Source of the DNA: Cenococcum geophilum 1.58
Lineage: Eukaryota > Ascomycota > Dothideomycetes > Gloniales > Gloniaceae
NCBI GenBank assembly: GCA_001692895.1
Contig: KV748242.1
Location: 186,001 to 250,000, forward strand
Length of the DNA stretch: 64,000 bases
Direction of reading: 5' to 3'
Both the position numbers and the translations under genes were made by a program. Below, piece after piece: positions 10,859 to 23,418 of the stretch. Below the pieces are notes generated by a model. That model searched no databases. It was given only the letters and a program-made list of their open reading frames with translations, and was not told where the DNA came from. Within the stretch, counting starts at the first letter, position 1. Each line of letters opens with the position of its first letter.

Positions 10859-11626
10859 TAAGCTTTTAATATAAAATTCTTTAAAATTATCGCGATTAAT
10901 ATATTAAAGCTACATATTATTATATAATATTGCAACCATACCCTATCTTTGGCGTATTCAAGATCGTGCAAATCTTAGCATTAAAAATGGCTAATAATAC
11001 GTAAGCATCCTAAAGTGCGCAAAGATATATCTAGGATAGATTAATAATGTATCCAGAATATAATTTAGGTACCCTTACGCACCTACCTATCTCGGGTAGT
11101 TCTTCTATACTACTGCTAATAGAAGAAACTTAGCCTTTAATTAAAGACTTAGAATAATTATAGGAGGACTTCTTCTATAAAGGGTAACGGGTGCAGGAGG
11201 AACGCACATGTGTGAACATTAAAGATGGTAATTAGGATATATCCGGCTTATATCGGGAGTACTACTAAGATATTTAATCCCAAATGCCTATGCTACAACG
11301 ATCTGCCAATGCCTCTTCTTTAATAATAGTAGTAAGTAGAATTATATAACGCGAGCTATATATAATATATAAACTAATTATCTCTATAATATAGCTAGGC
11401 TTAATATTAATTATATAAACTGGATCGCTTGTAGTAGAAAGACTTATATTTAGTTGAGAGATACTGGAATATCCTGTGTCCTCTAAGTACGGGATTGGAT
11501 ATATTATAGATTTGTTTAGCCTATAGCTAAATAATAAGAATATTATAAAGATGTACGAAAATGTAAGATACTATATCCTAGATAGATCCTATATATAACT
11601 TGGTTTTAATATAGATAGATGCAATA

Positions 11627-11678
11627 NTTATANANATTAAAGAACAAAATNAGTACAACATGCCCTCTTNTTNGCCTN
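11627..11678. other. Cluster of ambiguous bases
   Basis: Seven N calls occur within about 50 bp (11627, 11633, 11635, 11651, 11670, 11673, 11678). Isolated Ns also occur near 61208 and 63762. They suggest low-quality or collapsed repeat sequence, so local reading is unreliable. Confidence 0.95.
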
Positions 11679-12959
11679 TAAAAGTGTTTTAGAAGACAGA
11701 TACCCTATTTAGGCGTGTTTTGTTGCGAATATTTAGACCCTTAACTATAAAACTTTTATTACGAGCAAATTACAGTGGAGAACTGGGAAAGAATACGTAA
11801 ATTGTAAGAAAAAGTATAATATATCTATAATATTATGCTACTATATCTAAGTTATAATATAGACGTCGCGAACTCTTATATATTTCTTTGGCGATTTAAT
11901 AGAATTAAATTAAGATAACATTAAACGAAGAGATACGAACACGTAAGACATTTATTTATATTATCTATTTTTATTAACATATATATAGGCTTTATAATAG
12001 TATTTGTTATATATTTTAGTACTAGATTGCCTATATAGAGCAGAGTGCTAGTTATAAGCCATATCTTTATATTATAAAGTATACGGTTAGTGTCTAATAG
12101 ATCCTAAATATATTACTACTATAACTAAGCTATAACTAGTTACTTATAGATAGACCCGTGGCAAGCATATACTGTACTAAGGGAAGTTAAATATAAAATT
12201 ATAAAAAACACTACTAAAAGTCTCTTTCTTTAGTTTTAAGATACTTATTAAAATATTTAAAAGATTTACTTGACTAAGGCTATTAGGGTACCCCAAAAAC
12301 CTATGTAGCGGTAGAGCATAGGAAGAAAAGATTAGATAATTGCGGTAAGTTATTATAATAAGTATATAACTATAATATAACATTAATATATCTAGGCTGT
12401 AACTATGCCTAAGGACCTGGAAAATGGGTACTAGCCCTATATAATGTGGAGTTTAACTATATATAGCCAGATAATATTAAGGATTGCCCTTATATTATTT
12501 TAACTTCTTATAGCAAACATACGCATCCTCTAGCGCCTCTATTGAAGGTGCTAATATAACTTATTAAAGAACTTTAACAATAAATCTAGCGACAGTTGGG
12601 GCTAGGGCTTACTCTAAGTATGTTATATCCAAGCTATATTAATACTCTATCCTTATTCTATTAGGCTCTTTTATATACAGCCCTTTAATAAAAGAGTTTT
12701 GCTAAAAATATAACGTTACTAGCCTTCTAAGCCTTTATTAAAGCCTGGCAAATCTTAATAAGATTTAATACATAATTAAAAAGCAATAGCTTTTATTATT
12801 TCCGTAAGGTTAAGATATATAAGGGGTAATATTTAAAAAGCATCTGCATTATAAAATAGGTTCTGGATATATACAAGATATATTCTACCAAAATAGTAAG
12901 CTAATAATTATATGCTTTTAAAAAGGCTAGGCGGAAATACTATTAATATTAAAAACGTT

Positions 12960-13960
12960 TAAAATTAATATGTCGTTTAAACGAGTTGGTATAGCTGGGT
13001 TAGATAAGATTGTAATTGCTACAAATATCCCTGGAATTAATAAAGGTATTATATAACTTGGTTATATTATAGTTATATCTTTATTCTAATAAGGCTATAG
13101 TTATTATACTAATAAGAGTTTTTGTAAACCAAGCCATGGGCTAATTAGTAGAGATATATTAACAACTTTTTTATACTATATTCCGCTTATATAAGAATTG
13201 CGGCTATTTAACTTATTAGAGTTATATCCATAAACGTGGATTTTATGTAGCTCTTATGGATATAGATGGGGCGTAGGTAAAAGGTATTTTATAATGCATA
13301 TATATTAAAGATATTACTAAAATATATTAGGGCTTGGCCTTTACCTAGTAGATATTAACCCCTTGCAGACTTGGCAGGGCTATATAAAGTCTGCAATTAT
13401 ATATTACTAAATCCACATTCTTCGCGGCATTTGTTAGGTTATTAGAGCCGGAAATATGGGCTAAGATAGTGTTGGGCAATATATGGCTTCGATTATAGAG
13501 GCTATAAGCCATAAGTAATACTACAAAATTTTAGACGCGATTAAAGGTATAGAGATATTATAACCCTAATTAATCTATATTATATCCACATTATAACATT
13601 CGCGGTTATAGAAAAGTATAATAATAACTATAAAATTGTAAACTGGTGTCAATATAAGCGATATATATGTATTGCATCTGGAATAAATCTATATTGTAGT
13701 AAAATGGATAGTAATATATTCTCTATAATTGTAAAGAATACAAACGCCGTTAAATGCTCTTATTTTTAAGCGAATAATCTTAGACGTTAATTAAGCCTTC
13801 TAGCTGCTATTTTAATATTAGTATATCTTTTATATCCGTAATATAGTATTATAATAACGATTATAGTGGGTAGAGAATTAATATTTTTGATTTTAAAGCG
13901 TGGAAGGCGTATTATCAGCATAGAATTTTATATATATCGCGAACTACGTCTGTCGCCAAA
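12960..13960 (+). pseudogene. Unrecognised protein-coding remnant
   Basis: One + frame stays readable for about 800 bp, with stops only as TAA/TAG. Segments include INMSFKRVGIAGLDKIVIAT, SHGLISRDILTTFLYYIPLI, LFNLLELYP and DSVGQYMASIIEAISHK. Trp-rich, hydrophobic composition and stops at plausible Gln/Trp sites indicate a RIP-mutated gene, probably multi-copy since RIP needs a duplicate. I do not recognise the family, and no catalytic motif is evident. Upstream sequence (about 12500-12960) may belong to it. Confidence 0.4.
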
Positions 13961-14606
13961 AGAATGGCTCTTATAGAGAAGCGTAAATATATAGATTTAT
14001 TACGGCTCTAACGTGGATATATTGCTAATATAATCTGTTATAGTTCTACGAGTTTTAAAAGAGCTAGAAAAGTCAAGAAAACAGGCCTATATTAGTAAAG
14101 GAAAAGCTAATGCTATATCTATAAGTATTAAAGAGGATAAAGATTTTGATTTTAATAATGTTATATTAAATATATTATCTTCTAGAACTAGTATACGCCT
14201 ATAGTTATAATTACGAAGTTCGCGAGGCGGATGATTAAAATCTCGCTTATAATCTATTGCCTCTATTCACTCCAGTATATTATATTCTAGATCTTACCAA
14301 ATTTTATAAAGTTAATATCTTTTAGCTTCCTCTATTATAATATTAAATAATAGTTAGGTTTCGCTCTCTCCTAGGCCTATTTTACCGTTAGGTAGAATTA
14401 TCTAGATATATCCTTAATATATCTAGCTTATAAGCTAACTATATCTAGGACATAAGAGTAGCTCCTAGTCTTTACTTCGCATAACTGTTACTTAATAAGC
14501 TTAATTCTTATAATAGTTAACGCTACAGCAATCCTAATTAAATATTCGTGAGTAAGAAGCCTAGGTTTTATATATAGAAGCTAAAGTAAAAGCAATTAAA
14601 CTATAA

Positions 14607-14851
14607 TGTTGGTATGCATTAACAACGTGCAGAATACATATATCACAATGATATGCACTATACGGTGTTGTTAGTGGATGATTAATTCTCTAAGATCTAC
14701 GCGTCGCAAGAGATAAAGCTTATTGCGTATTCTCCCGTAACTCCTACCAGCCAATTACGATTTTCTATCCTTGGGATAGAAAATCGCTATTAGCTCACTT
14801 ACTACTAGTGTCTTAGTCGTCCTTACGATATATCTAACACTTCTAGCTATA
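14607..14851 (-). repeat. Copia-2 3' LTR with palindrome P1
   Basis: The LTR begins TGTTGGTATGCATTAAC and ends CTTCTAGCTATA. It contains P1 at 14759-14785 (arms GATTTTCTATCCT / GGGATAGAAAATC, one transition mismatch) between CAGCCAATTAC and GCTATTAGCTC. Confidence 0.9.
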
Positions 14852-14999
14852 CTGGGAGTACTTTAGAAAATGTAAAGAGCTAATATCCTATAACTATGCA
14901 ATTCGAAAATCTATATACGCACTTCTCTTTTCTTCCTTTCTTGCTATTACGCTATAGGTTATAACGGTACTAGGTAGTGTTATAAGTACAGGTAGATTG

Positions 15000-15040
15000 C
15001 TATAGATTGCCGTAGATTGCCGTAGATTGCGGTTACGTAA
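15000..15040. repeat. Short tandem repeat in Copia-2 untranslated end
   Basis: About three consecutive units of TAGATTGCCG(C/T)A-type sequence occur just inside the 3' LTR. No function is visible. Confidence 0.6.
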
Positions 15041-15149
15041 TACGGAGAACATATATAACTTTAAACGGTGCTGCTTGCCCTCTTAGGCTTATATACACCC
15101 TCTTTGCCGTGCTTACGCCTTAACTAGCTAAGTCGCTAATATAGTACGT

Positions 15150-18100
15150 TCTACCCATTTTACTATCCTTAACTTAATTCGGTTTGTATTAATAAGTCGC
15201 TTAAGGGCTAATAATAGTTTACTTTTAGTCATAGCGTCCGCAGGGTTACTGTCTCCATTAATCCACTTAACTTTAGCTATTTCGCGTCTTTTATATAACT
15301 GGCGTAGGCATATAATATCGATTATAAGTCGTTTCTCTTGCGTAGTTTCTAGCTTAACGAGACATTTATAAGTTAATTTGGAATCGGTGTAAAGGATAAG
15401 CGGTAGGCTAATATTAAGTTATAATTTGACTATAGCCTTAATTACAGCGCTAATATTAAAACTATAGGCTATAGCGTATAGTTCGGAGGCTAGTACGCTT
15501 CTAGTAACTTTCTTACACTTAACTAAGAACTAGTAGACAATATTCGCCTTATTTAATAAGTCTACTAGTACTAGGATATGTCCAATCTATAATAAGAGTC
15601 CTTATTATTTATAAATGAGGAATTGGTGAATATAAGCAGTTAAAGTGTCTCTATATTAAGCTTCACAAAACTTAAACCTCTTATTAAGTTCTTAATTTGC
15701 TACTGAATTCTCTTATTAAGTAGTTTTACATCTTTCTCGTTAGGGTTAATCACTTAGGCAGCGTAGGATAAATTAAAAAAAGCTTTAGGCTAATATATAG
15801 ATGCAATATAAGCTCCTCTTACTTATTAAGTGACGTATTAATCTTTAGGTATAAGTACTATACGAATAGTGCCTCTAGAACTAGTTATTATAATAGCTTC
15901 CTTAATATTAATAAGGGTTAGGTTCTAACATTGGCGTTCCTATATAAGTGTGATTATATAGTTCTATTATCGGATAATGCCTTCGTTAAACTTAATTGGG
16001 TGCTCTAGTGTAAGTTACTTACGTTCCTTAGTTAGGAACTTAGCTTTCTTAATCTTCTTCTATTCTAAAGCTGCAAAAACTAAGTTAGCTAATAGGAGGG
16101 TATTATTAGTCTATAGACCAACTATTCTAAAGTTTATAGGGTTATTAAGGTGAAGTAGGCAGGGGTTATAAGTGGATTGGCTTATATTTAGTTCTTTGGT
16201 ATAATAGTTATAGTAAGTCTTAAACCAATAATTACCTGCTTCTAGAATGCTGTATAAAAGTCTAATGACCTTAAGAATTATGCCTTATAAGACTCTGAGT
16301 GCTATGCCGAGTTTAAGAGGTGCTCGGATATAGAAGTCTTAATTTAGTTTTATAATTAACTAAATATAGGCTTATAAGATATCTCGTAGGTAGAGGTATA
16401 TATTGTTAGTCTAAGTCATGGCCGTAATACAGAGAATAAGGCGTTAGCTAACTTATTAAATTATAGGTAATTAAGTTAAAATAAGGCCTTTTTCTAAGTC
16501 GTTATAAGCCTATATAACCAGTCTCGATTTCTTAAAGGCCTTATTAGTACTAGGATTTTTAATTTTATTAACAAATCTAGAGTTAAATACTCTGTTGCCT
16601 TGGGGTACGTCTTTAAGATTAACCAGTTTAAAGACTCCTTTCTTAAGTAGTCCCTTAACCTCTTTTTATTATAAGGCTATAAACTAACTATTAGTCTTAT
16701 TCTTATCTTGCAAGTATATGGATATATTTGCAGTATTAACTATAATAGGATACTTACGTAGTCTGCCTTATCCTTACTTAACTAGTTAAGGTTCCTAAGG
16801 TAGTTCTACAATTAACTAAGGTAGTTTATTCTCGTTATTAGGTTATACGTCCTCTATATCTCTAGGTTTTTATAAGTATAGTTTTACAACTATACTATAA
16901 AAGTTAATAGGGCCGTAAGGGAGTTATATAGTATAGGTCTTATTATTAATACTAAGTAGATTATAGGGACCTAACCAGAAGCCAGGCTGGCCTATAGGTC
17001 CTTCTCTCCATGCTAGTACGAGTAAGTTAAGTGGTAGGTCGTAAATTGCGGTTATTTTTGGGCCGTTGCGCATATTAAGAGCATCTACTACTTAACGTTT
17101 GGCTTTAATCTTCTTAACTTCTTCTATGGCTTTCTTAAGGGTTGCAGCTTATTATGTAACTGTAGGGTTAAGTATATCGGATTCCACTATACGCGGGTAA
17201 GCTCTAAATACCAGTAAGGTGGGTATAAGGCCGTTAGGGCCTACTAAATTGTTAATTGCCTTAAAAGCCATTTATAAAGCTATGTCTTTATTAATATCTA
17301 GTAGTTCTGTGGTAATAATACGGTATATACGGCGAAGGGGACTATAATAGCGTTCTACTATTCCAATTAAGTTATAAGCTTTAACGGGTATGCTTTTTGT
17401 AATTATTCTAAATATTATAGCGTACTGCTTAAATTCCTTACTTATAAAGTTCTTACCTATATTATATATAATTATATCGGGAGGTCCTAAATATATATTA
17501 ATCTAGCATATTTATAGTATATCCCATATGTATTTAGCGCTAATGTTTTATAGCTATCTACTAGCCTAAAATTGTGTTCCTTTATCAACGATATATAAAA
17601 GGGGTGCGCCGTTAATATACATAATGTTAACTATAATTAAGTAGTTAAAATTAATATCGTTATATATTATAAATCTGAACCTACTAGGTGACTTTCCGTG
17701 TTTTTAATAATAATGGTAGTAGCGTGTAAGATAGTCTAAGGTCTTACTATTAACGTTATGTCCTAAGCGCTTAAGTACTCGCGTAAGACGCTTAACTAAG
17801 GGGTAGCCAAAACGGCGATATAGTCGCTTCAATTCTATGTCGATAAGGTAGTAGGGGTTTTATTTAAATAACTTAGTTAAATAAGTGCGTAGGGATGTAT
17901 TCTAAAGTAGGAAAGGGTGGCCGAAACGACGTATAACTGGTACTATACTATAAGGTATAACTAGTAAGTCCTTTAAGTTGTTAAAATATACTTATAGGTG
18001 GTCTATATCTGTTAAGTAAAGTAAAAACGGAGTATCAACCTTAATAATATAAAACTCGATTGTGCTAATAGGGGTAGCTACTTTAGCTAATTTGATTAAT

Positions 18101-19950
18101 AAGGTTAATCTAATACCGAATTATACGTTAACTATGCCTTGCGTAGTCGTATTAAGTTATACACCGGTATTAAATCTTTAGAATGCTAAGAACTAACTAT
18201 ATCCTACTATAGAGCGTTTTAAGGCTCCTATATCGATTATAATACCTAGAAAGCGGTCTGTAGTGTAGTGGGATGTAGTTATATTATAAGTAAATGGGTC
18301 TTCGTTAGTTACAAGAGGTGTTTATATAAAAGGAGTTGCGCTATCTGTAGTTGTGACTAAATGACTAAAGGCCTTATTTGCTAGGTAAGCAGCTATAAGA
18401 GTTACTTCCTATTGCTTAACTTAACTAAAGGATGTGTAGAAGTAATTAATATACAACTGGTTATTCTGGTTGACTGTCTTAGTACTTATATTAATAGCTA
18501 GTGTATAAAAGACTTCTTTAAGCTCTTCTTCTAAGTTAATACTATTATCGTCCTTATAGTCGGCGATATATTAATTAAGGCGTTAAGTAAAGCGATTATT
18601 AAACTTGTTAAATTTGTCCTTATTAATACTTCTAAACTAAGCCTTCGCCTCTTCTTGTTCTTCCTTATTATACTTCTATAAGTAATAGTCCTCCTTATTA
18701 TATATAAAGCAACGTAGTTTGTGTTAAGAAGGGAATTAGGGTTAATTACGATTGCGATTTTGGTTATAGTTATCTCTCCTTCTAAGATATCGGCGGTCTA
18801 TATAGTAGGCTTAAACTTATTCTAGGTTCTGCTTCTTATAAGCCGTAATTAAGGATTATATTTTGTTAATAAGGGGGCCTAGTTTATCTGGTGGATCTAA
18901 TATAGCAATTTAATATATAGGAATCCCCTAACAAGATATAATAAGCTTATTATAGAGGAATGGGACTCCTTATAGTTCTGAATTTAGCCTATACTATAGT
19001 TAAGAGAGTTTAGTAACCAGTATCTAAAGATATTAACTAGTTGATTTGTCCGTATTCTTTTATATAACTATTTATAGTAATATCGAATTCTATTTGTTAA
19101 GGCTTTTGCGTTTAGAACTAGGTCCTTTAAAGAAGCCGCGAAGTAACTTATAAGCGTCCTTAAACGTAAGTCTAGTAAGTCTAGTATTATAGTAGTAATC
19201 TAGAGCTAGGCCTTATAGCATAAATAGGAGAGCCTTAAGGTAGGCATTGGGTGGAACGTCTGCTCTATTACAGATATTATAGAAGATTGTTAACTTAAAG
19301 TTAAAGTTTCCGCTAGTACTACTATATTTCTGGTCGTCCGTGTATAACTTAGCTGTATTCGCTAGTTTCTTTCCATACCCTAGTATAGAAGTAGGTGCTA
19401 TGGCAACGGGTATAGTAGTAGTAGGTATTGTGGCCTGCGGAGGTAAGAGTAGTGGACTTAGAGGCGGAGCTGTTTAAGACATTAGTGGAGTCGTTATAGG
19501 TATACTTTTAGGTATTGATTAAGGTATAAGGTTTTATATAGTCTTATGTTTTAAGCCGTGTATAAATACGTTAGTGAATACGTTGGACTTAAAGGTGCCA
19601 TTAGATTGCTCCTTATAGGCTTTATTAAATTCTTCTTGGCTCCATTTATGTTAAGTTTTTTTAAGTAGTACATTAGCTAAAACTTGTGCGAGCTTAGTGC
19701 GTTTATCGTTCTTACGTACGTACACTCCTCCCTTACGAAGAAGAAGGAAAAGGTTCTTAAGGGTTTTGGTGCTAGCTTAAGAGAATATATCTATAACAAA
19801 CTCTTTAAAGTCTTCTTAAAAGTAATCCTATAAAGCGCTGTTAACAGAGTTGTCGTTATTGTATTCCTATGTCTTAAACTAAATATAGTCTATAATATTA
19901 TCGTTAGTCGCAGTTTATATATTAATTCTATTCTTCTATTATTCTACTTC
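15150..19950 (-). pseudogene. Copia-2 gag-pol remnant
   Basis: Minus-strand reading shows an RNase H end (NPADAMTKSKLLLALKRLIN at about 15190-15260) and a preceding KLTYKCLVKLETTQEKRLII stretch. Integrase/linker text (VEAYNLIGIVERYYSPLRR-like, GPNGLIPTLLVFRAYPR, DALNMRNGPK) lies at about 17040-17500. A Cys-containing segment at about 18690-18730 (RCFIYNKE) looks like a decayed gag zinc knuckle. Stops replace Gln/Trp codons throughout, so it is inactive. I could not place the RT YxDD motif with confidence. Confidence 0.8.
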
Positions 19951-20309
19951 TGCCTTCTAGTTTATAGGTGTAGCTATCTTATCTAGTTATAATAAGGGTA
20001 TTAATAAAGGGTGTTGGTATTCGTAGAGAGAGAGAGGGTAGGTAGTATTCGTAAGGAGGGAGAAAGGGTAGTTAACATAAGTTGTTAAAAACTTAACTTT
20101 TAATAAGGTGGGAAGCAATATCCTTCTAAATCTAGAGTATATTATTTAATTCTTAGCAGTAATAGGGGTCTATAGGTAACGGCAAGCTATTAAGCTTCTA
20201 GATTATCCCTAATACTCTCTTTAACTAAAATAAGGCCGTTATAAGGTGGAGCATTAAACGTCTTCTAAACTAATGCGTATTTCCTAATCTGTGCGCGCTT
20301 ACTAATTAG

Positions 20310-20554
20310 TATTAGTATATATTAACAACGTGCAGAATATATATATCACAATAATATGCACTATACGGTGTTGTTGGTGGATAATTAATTCTCTAAGATT
20401 TACGCGTCGCGAGAGATAAAGCTTGTTGCGTGTTCTCCCGTGACTCCTACCAGCCAATCACAATTTTCCATCCCCGGGATGGAAAATCGCTATTGGCTCG
20501 CTTACCACTAGTGTCTTAGTCGTCCTCGCGATATATCTAACACTTCTAGCTATA
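20310..20554 (-). repeat. Copia-2 5' LTR with palindrome P1
   Basis: This is the partner of 14607-14851 and is less mutated internally. P1 at 20462-20488 (arms AATTTTCCATCCC / GGGATGGAAAATC) is nested in wider inverted flanks GCCAATCAC / GCTATTGGC, giving a potential hairpin of about 45 nt. Confidence 0.9.
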
Positions 20555-20559
20555 TATAA

Positions 20560-22800
20560 AATTAAAAGATGGAATTGGAGCTTAGAAAATTAGAATGAGA
20601 ACTTAGTTAGTATGAACTTCTATATTTATAAGTATAAAGGGCGGAGGTTATATTAAGGTAATTACCTAGATATAAAGACATTATAATATCTAAGAGAAAG
20701 CCTAACCCTAATACTCCGCGCTATGCTCTATGCTCCGCGTAATATTCTATACCTATAATATAACTAGGATCTAACCGGCATACATCTAAGATGTATAAAC
20801 GCCTTAACCTAATTAATCCACATGGCGTAGTCCTCCTTAGTATTAAACGTCTCCCCATTATTAAAGTCATCTGCAATCTCTAGTAGTGTTATATTAGGTA
20901 AAACGAAGTTCTATTTATAGTTAGATTATAGATATATTAGTAATATAATTAAAGAATATAAGTATACCTTATTAAACCAGATACATATAGCCTAGTTAGA
21001 TAAGTATACTATTTACGTTAGATCTAAGATATAATAGAAATATAACTAGCAAACTTACTCTTGCTATTAATCCTATATAAAGAATATTTCTGCTTATTTG
21101 ACTTGCTAATAACCTTAAACATTATAGTGCGGTTAGGCTATATTAAGGTTAGATTATGGTTATATTATAATTAGAACTGTATAAACTTGCCTTACCCTTA
21201 GGGGTTAATAGAATTCTAAAACGGAATATAATACGCGTCTGCTAAACTGGCTTCTCTATAATCTAGTTAGATCTATAATATAATAAGATTATAAACAATA
21301 ACATACCTAAATCTTCTAAAGTTGCTTTGCGTTTTCCACGACCTTTGGCCGTTAAGGGTGCATTTTTGGTTGGGGGGGCTAAAATATATTAGCGATATAT
21401 CCTAGATAGAAGAACAATAGTTTATACCATTATAATATATTCCAGCCTTTCTCACTGCTTTACTAATAGGGCATATAACCTGCAGTTCCTCCTTAGTACG
21501 AATAGCTCTATAAAGTGTCTTCTAAGCCGCTAAAATAGGTTAGATCTAGGATATAATATAGATATATAGATAAATATACTATCTAAGTTATCTAATTCTA
21601 GTTCTTTTTAACCTCTAGGCTTTATACTCCTAATTATATAGCCTCCGCCTTTCTTTATTTTAAGGTTAGAAGGAGGTTATAATATAGATATATCTGGGAT
21701 CTTATAGGAAAATGCGACTTAATATGCTTAATTAATCCTCCACGACTATTTACGAATTTTTTTTCCTAACTATAAACAGTGTGCTCGGCATCTGGATCCT
21801 ATTATAGTTAGATTTAGGATATAACAAAGATATATAGCACTTATAACTTATAGTCTTCCTAATAGCACAATCCTATCTATAGAAAATCTCCTCTAGTAGA
21901 ATATGGACGAGGAAATATTTGCCGTAGGGCTATATTTAGGTTATATCTTAGATATAAGTTAGATATATGCTAGATATTACCTTAATATAAAAGAACGGAA
22001 TCCACCCTAGGCGCTTGTTAAGTCTAAGGTACTATACCTTAGTGTATTAACTAGGGGCACCAGAAATGCGCCTCTTTATAGTATTTAGCTAAAGAGCAGT
22101 ATTATAAGTGCTAGAACCCTCGCCCTTACTACTATTTAAGTCTGGATTAGAATATGCCTTAGAAGCTGCTGCCCTATTCGCTAGAGTGCTATATATAGCC
22201 ATTATAGTGGCGTCTGTATCTTAGATAGAGCTACTAGGGCTGCTAAGGACTTTGTTAATAATCTATTAAGGTTAGATTATAGATATAACGTAGTTTTGTC
22301 TAAAATATAACTTATATCTTATACAACCTCCATCCCACTAAAAGTATTTACCTGCCTATTTTGGAGAAAATTCTTAGTCTATATCCTAATTAGATCCTTC
22401 TTATAACTATTAGAAGTTACATTACCTTATTACAAAATTGCGTGTTTAGACTATTAAGTGGTGTCTATTCTATGTTAGATTATAGATATAACCTAGATAT
22501 ATATATGCGCCGCTTATATAAGAGTCATCGTGGCTGTTCTTTAGGGGCTAAAAGGGATTCGGCGGCAACTAATATAGTTTAGTTAGATTAAGATAATAAT
22601 ATAGATGGAATATTAATAAAATACCTCTTTTGCTTTAGATTGCTAGTTCTCTAGGGTTTATAGCTACATTAGATCTTTAATAAAACCTTAATATAACCTT
22701 AGTATAACCTCCTAAAACTTACCTCGTCTATATTATTATTTAGCTCTTTTAAAATCGTAATAAATGGTATAAAGTATTTAATTAAAACTCTTAAACAGCT
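20560..22800. other. Old degraded region, right half, with a recurring GTTAGAT motif
   Basis: AT-rich, no intact gene. A motif of the form GTTAGAT(C/T)(T/A)(A/T)(A/G)GATATAA recurs at about 20920, 21017, 21148, 21266, 21539, 21807, 22271, 22474 and 22582, with looser copies near 21664 and 21951. Many copies are followed within 30-50 nt by TATATAG or AACTAG. Between copies the sequence is mixed, with occasional coding-like stretches that I cannot assign. Confidence 0.55.
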
Positions 22801-22820
22801 CTATTAATGTTATAATCAAA

Positions 22821-23375
22821 ATGTATTACTGTTATTTTAACTCTGAACGTAATATAATGAGAGTTAAATTGTGTACCAAGTGTGGCTATGTTGGCGTCAG
22901 ATTATTAACACTAGCTGAGGTTTTAGCGCCTTGGCGAGCACTAACGGAGCTTTCGGCAACACTGGCCGAGCCGTATGCTCGACCTGCAAGACCATGCATT
23001 GACAGCACATCTGAGAAGCCCAGGTCTCGTTGTAGTGGCCCCCACGGGGCGTCTTGTCTCCGCCTTGCGCTGTGCGAAGCGTGCATGCGGCATGACGGCG
23101 GGAATCATCACATGCGCACTGGCCATCCGTTGCATGAAATTCTTCTGAGTCTTAACCACCAACAACCAATATTTCCATTCACCTTAGAATGCCTGTTCAT
23201 CCCTTATTGTATATCTTGTGTAGAGGCTTCCATTAGACTGCTTCTACAACTTTCTTCCCGCACTTCTTCTCAGCGCAATTTTTTAATTCATCTCCCAACA
23301 TATCGCCCGCCTTTAGTTGCTCGTGCGATACCCCTTGTACCGGCATTACACGTCTGTAATCGTTGGAACATCTAA
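22821..23375 (+). other. Normal-GC open frame with a ZZ-like cysteine/histidine cluster
   Basis: A 184-codon frame opens where the DNA changes from AT-rich to normal GC. Residues at about 23064-23135 read LCEACMRHDGGNHHMRTGHP. This resembles the second half of a ZZ-type zinc finger (C-x2-C-x7-H-x5-H) with an upstream Cys five residues before, but the first Cys pairs are not convincing. It may be a fragment of an older gene, or 5' leader of the large gene that begins at 23419. I cannot tell whether it is translated. Confidence 0.25.
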
Positions 23376-23418
23376 CCGTTTGTCGTCTTGTCAACCTCCT
23401 CGAGTGACGCTGGCAACC

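Larger units (their letters stand above)
10859..14606. other. Old degraded region, left half
   Basis: AT-rich sequence with no intact gene. It carries recurrent short motifs such as TATATCCTAGATAGATCCTA (about 11571), CTATATCTAAGTTATAATAT (about 11841) and TTGGTTATATTATAGTTATA (about 13059), related to the motif array at 20.9-22.6 kb. A coding remnant lies at about 12960-13960. It ends at the TATAA target duplication of Copia-2. The assembly has ambiguous bases at 11627-11678. Confidence 0.5.
14607..20554 (-). mobile_element. Copia-2: complete Ty1/copia LTR retrotransposon
   Basis: The 5948-bp element has 245-bp LTRs at 14607-14851 and 20310-20554 and the target duplication TATAA on both sides (14602-14606, 20555-20559). 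The LTRs differ by transitions only. Gene order on the minus strand (RNase H near 15.2-15.6 kb, integrase near 17.0-17.6 kb, zinc-knuckle-like sequence near 18.7 kb) is Ty1/copia. It is related to Copia-1 in pol but has unrelated LTRs. Confidence 0.92.
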
